From the NCBI GenBank assembly GCA_025354985.1, contig JANXLU010000011.1, positions 143,918 through 207,917 on the forward strand: 64,000 nt of DNA, read 5' to 3'. The translations under genes and the position numbers were made by a program. This DNA is from Chloroflexota bacterium (lineage in GTDB: Bacteria > Chloroflexota > Anaerolineae > J036 > Brachytrichaceae). Under the pieces are notes generated by a model. The model had not been told where the DNA came from. It made no database searches and was given only the letters and a program-made list of their open reading frames with translations. Of the stretch, positions 57,937 to 64,000 are shown piece after piece; position 1 is the first letter of the stretch; every line of letters begins with the position of its first letter.

Positions 57937-59253
57937 ATGAATTTTAGTGAGTTTAATCTTGATGCACGTCTGATGCATGCGATCACTAAGGCGGGCTATG
58001 ACGAGCCAACACCTGTGCAGGCTGCGGCAATACCCATTGCGTTATCTGGCTCCGATCTTGTGGGCACCGCACAGACGGGTACCGGCAAAACTGCGGCGTT
58101 TGTGCTTCCCATCCTAAACAGGTTGATAAACACGCCTCCCACCCAGCATGCCGACCGCAAGCTTGCGCGCGCACTTATTATCACCCCCACACGAGAGCTG
58201 GCCGAGCAGATTCTAGACACCATCAAGGATTTTGCGAAGGGCACTGGCATACGCGCCGCCACAATTTACGGCGGCGTTGGAATGGGCGAGCAGGAAAAGG
58301 CGCTGCGCAATGGCGTCGAAATTCTCGTGTGTTGTCCGGGTCGCATGTTGGATCACATGCAACAGGGAAGTGCAAAGCTTGAGGGCATCGAAGTTCTGGT
58401 CATCGACGAAGCTGACAGAATGTTCGATATGGGCTTTCTACCAGGCGTTCGCCGAATCATTGAACGCACGCCCAATGGCCGTCAGACGATGATGTTTAGC
58501 GCAACATTCCCACCCGATGTTGAAAAGCTTGCGGCGTTTGCGTTGCGCACACCCAAGCGTGTGGCCATTGGAATGAGCGCACCCGCCGTGACCGTCACGC
58601 ATGCGTTCTATCCCGTGCCGTCGCATCTGAAGACTAAATTGCTGCTGGCGCTTTTAAAAAAAACGGATGCATTCAGCATGCTGGTATTTACGCGCACAAA
58701 GCACAAGGCCTCCCGCCTGGCCAAGACGATCCAGCACGAGGGTCTCGAAACGGCGGCCCTGCACGGTGACAAAAGTCAAAATCAGCGTCAACAGGCGCTT
58801 GATATGTTCAAAAGCGGCAAGGTTCAAGTGCTGGTTGCCACCGATATTGCCGCCCGTGGCATCGATGTTGAAACCGTCACTCACGTGATCAACTACGACG
58901 TACCGGACACTGCCGACACGTACATTCACAGAATCGGACGTACAGGCCGCGCCGAACGTGAAGGTGACGCCTTTACGCTGATCACTCCGGAGGATTTTGA
59001 GGAGGTCCGCATGATCGAGCGCGCCCTGAAGACGCCGGTGGAACGCCGCCAGCTCGACGGATTTGATTACAGCGAAAAAATGCCTGATCGACCCGTGGTC
59101 GTGGGCAGCCCCGATCGCACCACGCCAGAGAGCGTCCCGAACCGCTACATCCAGCGCCCCTCGTTTGGCCCTGGCGGCTTTAAGGGAGGCTTTAACCAAC
59201 GTCGCCCGGTTGACGCGCGCCCTCAAGGTCGCAGCTCGCAAAAGGGTCGATAA
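57937..59253 (+). CDS. DEAD-box ATP-dependent RNA helicase
   Basis: 438 residues. Two RecA domains with Q motif (GYDEPTPVQAAAIP), motif I AQTGTGKT, Ia PTRELAEQ, II VIDEADRMFD, III SATFP, IV LVFTRTKHKA, V TDIAARGIDV and VI HRIGRTGRAER. A ~60-residue basic tail rich in Gly, Pro, Arg and Gln (QRRPVDARPQGRSSQKGR at the end) follows, as in RhlE-like helicases, and would bind RNA. It unwinds structured RNA in ribosome assembly or decay. A strong terminator follows the stop. Confidence 0.95.
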   Translation: MNFSEFNLDARLMHAITKAGYDEPTPVQAAAIPIALSGSDLVGTAQTGTGKTAAFVLPILNRLINTPPTQHADRKLARALIITPTRELAEQILDTIKDFAKGTGIRAATIYGGVGMGEQEKALRNGVEILVCCPGRMLDHMQQGSAKLEGIEVLVIDEADRMFDMGFLPGVRRIIERTPNGRQTMMFSATFPPDVEKLAAFALRTPKRVAIGMSAPAVTVTHAFYPVPSHLKTKLLLALLKKTDAFSMLVFTRTKHKASRLAKTIQHEGLETAALHGDKSQNQRQQALDMFKSGKVQVLVATDIAARGIDVETVTHVINYDVPDTADTYIHRIGRTGRAEREGDAFTLITPEDFEEVRMIERALKTPVERRQLDGFDYSEKMPDRPVVVGSPDRTTPESVPNRYIQRPSFGPGGFKGGFNQRRPVDARPQGRSSQKGR

Positions 59254-59259
59254 ATTACG

Positions 59260-59292
59260 AGCCTGCCGGGGTGTCACCCCGGCAGGCTTTTT
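59260..59292 (+). terminator. Rho-independent terminator after the helicase gene
   Basis: AGCCTGCCGGGG (59260-59271) pairs perfectly with CCCCGGCAGGCT (59277-59288) around TGTCA, directly followed by a T run. It separates the helicase from the convergent tyrS; on the reverse strand it lacks a good T run. Confidence 0.93.
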
Positions 59293-59294
59293 GT

Positions 59295-60809
59295 TTAAGC
59301 AGCAATCAATCGCGCAAAGTTACGCTTGCCGGCACGGAGCACGACTGGCTGTGTAAGATTCAACGCCTGTTGGATCGTCTGAACCCGTGTGCCGTCCAGG
59401 CTCACGCCACCGCCCTCGATCAAGCGACGGGCATCCCCCTTGCTTTTGGTGAAGCCCAACTTCACAATTACGTCCACCACCAAGCTTCCGCTTATGACGC
59501 GGTGTTCCTGAATGTCATCGGGTATGTCGCCCTTTTGAAACTTGGTGACAAAGTCGTGCTCAGCGTGCGCGGAAGCGGCATCGTCGTGAAAAATTGACAC
59601 AATCTCGCGCGCCAGTGCCATTTTTACATCCCGTGGATTGACGCCGCCGGCCAGTGTCCTGCGCACGTCATCCACTTGCGTTGGCGTATACCTGGTCGCA
59701 AGCTCAAAATAGACCGGGATTGCGCTGTCGGGAATGCTCATGACCTTGCCATACATGTCGTTTGGCTCGGACAGGATCGGGATGTGATTTCCCCATGACT
59801 TTGACATCTTTGCAACACCATCCGTACCCGGAAGTATCTTTATAAAGATGCCAATCTGAGGCTTCTGTCCGGCTGCTTCCTGTAACTTGCGACCGGCGGT
59901 AAGGATGGCAAAGAATTGATCCGTACCACCCACCTGCACGTCTGTTTCCAGCGCCACCGCGTCGTAGCCCTGCATCAAGGCGTAAAACGTTTCGTGTAGG
60001 AAAACCGGTTCATTTTTTTCCAGCCGCAGCGCAAAGTTCTCACGTGCCATAAACTGCTGCACGGTGAAATTTTGCGCAAGCTTGATCACATCCAGAAAAT
60101 TCATCTCGCCCAGCCATTCTGCGTTGTAGCGCACCTTTGTTCGCGCTGGATCCAAAATCTTGAAGGCCTGGCGGGCATACGTCTCGGCATTTTTGGCCAC
60201 CATTTCCTCGGTAAGCAAGTCCCGCGCCTTGGTCTGCCCGCCCGGGTCGCCCAGCAACGAGGTGTAGTTGCCAATCAAAAATGTCACCTCATGACCCAGT
60301 TCCTGAAATTGCCGCAGCTTGCGCATCGTAATGGTATGTCCGATATGCAAATCGCTGGTCCTGGGATCATAACCGCAATACACTTTGAGCGGTTTGCCGG
60401 TCTCGGCGCTGTCTGCCAGGCGTGCGCGAAGTTCCCGCGTCATACTCTTTGCAATCGCCTCATCGCCATATTCGGTGCCTTGCATTAGCAACTTCACCTC
60501 ATCATCAATGCTCATCGTGTTCGTCATAGCTGGACGATTATAAATTGTGGACGCTTCTCGGGCGGCAGCCTGGCCTCGTTCCGTCAGCCAGTACGTGGCG
60601 GCAGGGAATTTCATATTGCTGCTGATAAGTCCATCGTGCTGAAGCTGATGAATCACGCCGGTGCTGAGCAGTTCGAGTCCACCGTTGGGAGTGGTTATGT
60701 CAAACCACTTGTGACCGTCCAGGTTGCGGTGATCCATCAACCTTGCGCCACGCGACAGTTCAACAAGAACGACTTCTTTTGATATCCATTTGGCCGGCTG
60801 CTCGCTCAT
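59295..60809 (-). CDS. tyrS: Tyrosyl-tRNA synthetase with an N-terminal extension
   Basis: 504 residues from ATG 60809. The synthetase core starts about residue 95 (MTNTMSIDDE): class I motifs SDLHIGHT (HIGH at 155-158) and AKMSKSWGN, then a C-terminal S4 RNA-binding domain (GFTKSKGDARRLIEGGGVSLDG). The first ~94 residues are in the same frame and read like a small winged-helix-type domain (VLVELSRGARLMD, LLSTGVIHQLQHDGLISS, YWLTERGQAAARE). The start at 60809 lies 2 nt after the dipeptidase stop, as expected for a coupled gene. A second start at 60527 has TATAAT 9 nt upstream, so a normal-length TyrRS may also be made. Confidence 0.88.
   Translation of the reverse strand: MSEQPAKWISKEVVLVELSRGARLMDHRNLDGHKWFDITTPNGGLELLSTGVIHQLQHDGLISSNMKFPAATYWLTERGQAAAREASTIYNRPAMTNTMSIDDEVKLLMQGTEYGDEAIAKSMTRELRARLADSAETGKPLKVYCGYDPRTSDLHIGHTITMRKLRQFQELGHEVTFLIGNYTSLLGDPGGQTKARDLLTEEMVAKNAETYARQAFKILDPARTKVRYNAEWLGEMNFLDVIKLAQNFTVQQFMARENFALRLEKNEPVFLHETFYALMQGYDAVALETDVQVGGTDQFFAILTAGRKLQEAAGQKPQIGIFIKILPGTDGVAKMSKSWGNHIPILSEPNDMYGKVMSIPDSAIPVYFELATRYTPTQVDDVRRTLAGGVNPRDVKMALAREIVSIFHDDAASAHAEHDFVTKFQKGDIPDDIQEHRVISGSLVVDVIVKLGFTKSKGDARRLIEGGGVSLDGTRVQTIQQALNLTQPVVLRAGKRNFARLIAA
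60537..60542 (-). promoter_or_regulatory. TATAAT box inside the tyrS frame, before an internal start
   Basis: A consensus TATAAT on the reverse strand ends 9 nt before the in-frame ATG at 60527 where TyrRS homology begins. This is the same layout as the leaderless promoters in the window and suggests a second, shorter TyrRS product. Confidence 0.5.
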
Positions 60810-60811
60810 GG

Positions 60812-61849
60812 TTACGAGATCGTGTCTTTGAACACCCGTAACCAGTTCCCGTATAGAAACTTTTCGAGATCCACATCCGACCATCCGCGCGTTATCAAGC
60901 CGGCTGTGACATGCCGGGCATGTGCATGGTTGCTTAGACCCGGCACAAAGTTTATGCTTGACAGCGCCGCGCGATCTTCCGCCGGTAGCCCCTTGTAGAT
61001 ATTTTCGAAGAAATCAAATCCGATGGCCACACTGTCGATACCAGCCATCTCCACCATATAGTCCACATGATCCAAGTATCGGTCAATGGTTGCGGTTGCC
61101 TTATCCGGGCTGACGAGGACGGCATTTACACCGATCACACCGCCACGCCGGCCCACCGCGCGGATTTGGTCATCACTCAGATTTCGCTCAATGTCAAAGT
61201 ATTTACGTGCATTAGAGTGGCTTACGATCGGCGGCTTGTCTGTAATTTTGAGAATGTCGTCAAATCCAACTGGATTTATGTGGGCAAGATCCACCATGAT
61301 CCCCAGTCGCTCGCAATCAGAGATCAGCTTCCGACCAAATGGCGTTAGGCCTTGTGGTGAGGAACCCGTATTTGCAAATACACCGCCTTCTCCCGCCATA
61401 TTGCGCCTGACGTGAGTGAGCCCAATGGCACGCACACCAAGCTCAAAAAACACGCGGAGCAGGTCTGGATCGCTTCCAAGGGGCTCGACCCCCTCCAACG
61501 TGATCACCAGTCCAATTTTGCCTGCCTCGCGGGAATCCTTAATGTGCTTAAGGTTTTTGCAGATGGCGAACGAGCCGGATGCGCCAGGTTCGTCTGTAGC
61601 TGCGTGTAACCTTGAGATCTGATCAAGGGCAACCCGGAGGGCCATTTCTGGCAGGTATTTGTCCTCAAGGTAGATGGCCGCCGCACATGTCCCGATTCCA
61701 CCCGCACGCATGTCGGCCAAATAGTCCCGTTCAAGCACGTTTGATTGTCGCTTTTTGTCAAACAGATCCATTCCCAGGTCATAGTGCATGTCAATGAGGC
61801 CCGGTGCGTGCAGGCGGTCAATGTGTTGGGTGAGGTCGGCATTGTTCAT
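60812..61849 (-). CDS. Membrane-dipeptidase-family (M19) metallopeptidase
   Basis: 345 residues from ATG 61849. Renal dipeptidase fold with the metal motif GLIDMHYDLGMDL (H-x-D near residue 22), GLVITLEGVEPLG (bridging Glu), LTHVRRNMAG, VDLAHINPVGFDDI, PPIVSHSNARKYF and VAIGFDFF. It lacks a signal peptide, so it is cytoplasmic. M19 enzymes hydrolyse dipeptides, including those with D-residues. It lies 28 nt after the cyclase gene and 2 nt before tyrS. Confidence 0.92.
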   Translation of the reverse strand: MNNADLTQHIDRLHAPGLIDMHYDLGMDLFDKKRQSNVLERDYLADMRAGGIGTCAAAIYLEDKYLPEMALRVALDQISRLHAATDEPGASGSFAICKNLKHIKDSREAGKIGLVITLEGVEPLGSDPDLLRVFFELGVRAIGLTHVRRNMAGEGGVFANTGSSPQGLTPFGRKLISDCERLGIMVDLAHINPVGFDDILKITDKPPIVSHSNARKYFDIERNLSDDQIRAVGRRGGVIGVNAVLVSPDKATATIDRYLDHVDYMVEMAGIDSVAIGFDFFENIYKGLPAEDRAALSSINFVPGLSNHAHARHVTAGLITRGWSDVDLEKFLYGNWLRVFKDTIS

Positions 61850-61877
61850 GGTCACGTTGGTTTTTATGCTGCAAATA

Positions 61878-62690
61878 CTAGGCGGCCTGCTCGTCGGTGA
61901 CAATTGCTATGGGGCGCACCGGTGAGCCCGTGGCGCCAACAAACTTTAGGGGCGCGCAGACGAATTGGAATGCGTAGTGTCTGGCACGTGCCAATGCACC
62001 CAAATACAAGTTTTCAAGGATGTAGATACCGTTTCGGGCAAGCATGATGATGTGCCCTGGCAACGTGCACCCCAGGTCATCATCCACGAGCCCGATGACG
62101 TCCCATGCCATGTTATCTGCTCCGACAGCGACAGGCTTCTGTTCGGCAATCCAGCGGGAGGCGTCGCCATGCATCCCGGGGCCGGCAAGGTACCGCGATT
62201 CGTCATGCCAATATTGGTCATTACCCGTGTGCACCAGCACGACATCGCCGGGTGCTATTTGGGAGTGTTGTGCATGTGCGCAACCAATCACATCCGTGCG
62301 GCTGATTGCGTATCCGGCGTCCAATGACGTTTGGTTCTTAAATCCCGCGATGTCAAGCAAAATTCCGCGTCCAACGATAGGCGCAATTGTTTCCACGCCA
62401 TGCTGTGAAAATCCGGATGCGCTCTCAACACGTGCGTCAACAGCAACGCCACCGCATAAAAACATATGCTCCGCCTGGTGGCAAAGTGCATCAATATGCG
62501 TCCCGGCGTGCTCCTTGCACACGATCAACCCGCTCGCACCTGTGCGCGGTCCGTCGCTTCCGTATGAATCGGCATGCCGTCTATGCAGGGCGTAACTGTA
62601 TCCAGGCTTATGCGCCGGATGCATCGGCATATCCACCGTGCGCGGCTGTTCCAGATCAAATATGCGTGTAGATGAGGTTGGGGCGATCAT
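61878..62690 (-). CDS. Cyclase-family (KynB-like) metal-dependent hydrolase
   Basis: 270 residues. The family motif H-x-G-T-H-x-D-x-x-x-H appears as EHAGTHIDALCHQ (residues ~60-72), with DVVLVHTGNDQYW and PGMHGDASRWIAEQ. Members include arylformamidase KynB and isatin hydrolase, which open amide or lactam rings with Mn or Zn. The neighbour M19 dipeptidase suggests a small catabolic unit, but the substrate is not clear. Confidence 0.88.
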   Translation of the reverse strand: MIAPTSSTRIFDLEQPRTVDMPMHPAHKPGYSYALHRRHADSYGSDGPRTGASGLIVCKEHAGTHIDALCHQAEHMFLCGGVAVDARVESASGFSQHGVETIAPIVGRGILLDIAGFKNQTSLDAGYAISRTDVIGCAHAQHSQIAPGDVVLVHTGNDQYWHDESRYLAGPGMHGDASRWIAEQKPVAVGADNMAWDVIGLVDDDLGCTLPGHIIMLARNGIYILENLYLGALARARHYAFQFVCAPLKFVGATGSPVRPIAIVTDEQAA

Positions 62691-62717
62691 GCGCCTAATT
62701 TTGCCACCCCGCCACGA

Positions 62718-62930
62718 TCATCCCAACAGGTGCACGTATTCTTGCAACTGGCGCTGATGAATCTTTACAAAATCACTCGAATCAATATCCGCAAGTTCTT
62801 CAGGTGTCAAGCGCATCGCAACTATTTCAAGGGCATCTTCGGGGGACTTTCCGTACGTAAGCTTGCGCTTGTCTGGTTTGCTCCGCAGCTTGAACAAAAA
62901 CATAAAATGCGGGTTGGAAAATGAACTCAT
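62718..62930 (-). CDS. Small conserved-looking protein of unknown function
   Basis: 70 residues from ATG 62930; a TTG at 62945 would add five. It has FMFLFKLRSKPDKRKLTYG, then PEDALEIVAMRLTPEELADIDSSDF and KIHQRQLQEYVHLLG. It is compact and charged without membrane segments or Cys. It follows the radical SAM gene by 15 nt (or touches it if TTG is used), so the two are probably co-transcribed. I do not recognise a family. Confidence 0.6.
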   Translation of the reverse strand: MSSFSNPHFMFLFKLRSKPDKRKLTYGKSPEDALEIVAMRLTPEELADIDSSDFVKIHQRQLQEYVHLLG

Positions 62931-62945
62931 GGCGGGATTCGGCAA

Positions 62946-64000
62946 TCAGGCCTTCGCCAGCGCCTCGCGGTAGTTTTGTCTGCTCTGTCTTACTACGCTC
63001 AGACCCTTGACAATATCCGCGTCATACTTACCGGCCAGCAGTTCGCGATACCAGGCGTAGTCAATCCCAACAACCTTCTCGTCATCTGGAAAGCGATGAT
63101 AATTTTCCTTGGTCATGCGACTTTTTCCTTCGGCAATCAACTGGTTGCCAAGCGCGCTACCGGGGTAGGGCGCATAAAAAGAAATGCTGGGCATGATTCG
63201 CTTCGTGTATTTCACCATGCGCATGGTTTTGAAGGCGTCTTCTTTTTGTTCGCCGGGGATCCCAAGCATGATGTTGCTCCAAAACACCGGGGCCTTCCTG
63301 CCTTCCGCCTCCATGTCATCGCCAATTCTCGTCAACAGGTCAATGGCGAAGTAGTTGTCCTCTTCCGTGCATTCCTTGTTAAGCAGCCGCAACACCCGGT
63401 CGCTCCCGCTCTCAAACCCGATGCTGACTGTGTTCCAATTGGTTTTGCGAATCACGGCCTCAAAAAGTTCCGGCCACTGACGTACCGTGTCGGCTCGGCC
63501 GGCGGCCCAATAAGGCCAAACCTGTTTGGCTTTGCGCGGATATTTATCAATCCATTCCTCGAGCCAGGTCGGGTTCTGAAAAAACATGCTGTCATGAATG
63601 ACCACCGAGCCGACCGGACCGTGATCTGTGTGCAACCGGTTGAGTTCATCGATAACCATCTCGACCGGGCGCCTACCCATGTTGGGTATATAGCTGTTCT
63701 CGTTGCAAAAAACACACTGCCACGGACATACCCGGCTTGTCATCATCGTTGCAACGCCGGGCGGCCCCCATCCACTCTCCGGTTCAAGCGGCCAGTGAAA
63801 TTTCTTTGCAAGAGACTTGCTGGCGGGTTTTGGCCACAGAGTGCGATCAATTTCCGGCCACTCGGCCATGCTCTTGGCGCCAACCCCAAGAATCACCCGC
63901 GGAAACGCAGCCGGATTGGAAACAAGATTGACGATCGTATTTTCGCCCGGCCCCTGGCAAATGTGGTCAAACTCTGGCACCGCCAGCATCTCGTCCAAGG
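62946..64000 (-). CDS. B12-binding-type radical SAM protein (partial, N-terminus outside window)
   Basis: At least 350 residues; the gene continues past the right edge. The radical SAM cluster motif C-x3-C-x2-C is SRVCPWQCVFCNE, preceded by GPGENTIVNL, the end of a cobalamin-binding-type domain, and followed by RRPVEMVIDEL, IHDSMFFQNPTWLEEW, IGFESGSDRVLRLLNK and IMLGIPGEQKEDAFKT. This is the BchE/P-methylase-like layout. Reaction unknown: methyl transfer or cyclisation are the usual ones. Confidence 0.88.
   Translation of the reverse strand, partial: LDEMLAVPEFDHICQGPGENTIVNLVSNPAAFPRVILGVGAKSMAEWPEIDRTLWPKPASKSLAKKFHWPLEPESGWGPPGVATMMTSRVCPWQCVFCNENSYIPNMGRRPVEMVIDELNRLHTDHGPVGSVVIHDSMFFQNPTWLEEWIDKYPRKAKQVWPYWAAGRADTVRQWPELFEAVIRKTNWNTVSIGFESGSDRVLRLLNKECTEEDNYFAIDLLTRIGDDMEAEGRKAPVFWSNIMLGIPGEQKEDAFKTMRMVKYTKRIMPSISFYAPYPGSALGNQLIAEGKSRMTKENYHRFPDDEKVVGIDYAWYRELLAGKYDADIVKGLSVVRQSRQNYREALAKA

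Noticed and set aside
58654..59277. 207-residue open frame on the - strand
   Set aside because: Antisense to the DEAD-box helicase and spans its terminator stem; no motif.
1..64000. CRISPR arrays, insertion sequences, phage genes, rRNA
   Set aside because: No regularly spaced repeats, transposase, integrase or phage structural genes, and no rRNA-like sequence were seen.

Overview
This 64 kb window reads as ordinary chromosomal DNA from a free-living bacterium, most likely a member of the Chloroflexota. That placement is inference. It rests on lipoproteins whose lipobox (LSAC, LAAC) is followed by long Ala/Pro/Thr linkers, on a fused shikimate kinase/dehydroquinate synthase, on RNase J, and on a tRNA gene that does not encode CCA. 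There are no rRNA genes, insertion sequences, phage genes or CRISPR arrays. Genes are tightly packed, many operon neighbours share ATGA stop/start overlaps, and many operons begin with a TANNNT -10 box only 5-10 nt before the start codon, which points to widespread leaderless mRNAs.

Layout. 1-9.6 kb: the end of an ALDH7-type dehydrogenase, an XRE regulator, a type II pantothenate kinase, AroK-AroB, a GH5 lipoprotein, a Gfo/Idh oxidoreductase, SufD, two thioesterases, and a lipoprotein joining two cyclophilin domains around a DsbA-like domain. 9.7-28.6 kb: a phosphorus-acquisition island. A reverse-strand operon encodes a phosphonate ABC transporter (phnC-phnE-phnD), the C-P lyase set phnGHIJKLM, a hexapeptide transferase and a 2H phosphoesterase. 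Facing it on the forward strand are a metallophosphoesterase, an MGDG-synthase-like glycosyltransferase, pstB-phoU-pstS-pstC-pstA, phoB, a small unknown gene and ppx. Candidate Pho boxes lie before phnC, the glycosyltransferase and pstB. 28.8-46.8 kb: mixed housekeeping and accessory genes (YbbR, aminoglycoside-phosphotransferase fold, GNAT, DUF3291-RidA, ATP-grasp, PaiB/EamA/MocR, AzlCD, FmdB, GT2, tRNA-Leu, esterase, SbcD, homocysteine methyltransferase/MTHFR, ABC exporter, aldo/keto reductase). 46.8-55.1 kb: a seven-gene reverse operon for inositol breakdown (cupin, SDR, iolB, a transaldolase-family protein, iolD, iolE, P-loop NTPase) divergent from an alditol-oxidase-like flavoprotein. 55-64 kb: RNase J, a Cys-rich small protein, a zincin, a DEAD-box helicase with a strong terminator, TyrRS with an extra N-terminal region, dipeptidase, cyclase, a small unknown gene and a truncated radical SAM gene.

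The most unusual points are: (1) PhnJ keeps the glycyl-radical glycine but lacks three of the four cysteines that bind the Fe-S cluster and carry the thiyl radical in E. coli PhnJ; (2) the inositol operon has no iolC or iolJ but contains a transaldolase-family protein with the catalytic Glu changed to Gln, as in fructose-6-phosphate aldolase, plus an uncharacterised P-loop protein; (3) a phosphoesterase/glycolipid-synthase pair sits inside the Pho island and looks like a phospholipid-to-glycolipid replacement module; (4) TyrRS carries an N-terminal extension with a leaderless-type promoter at the internal start.
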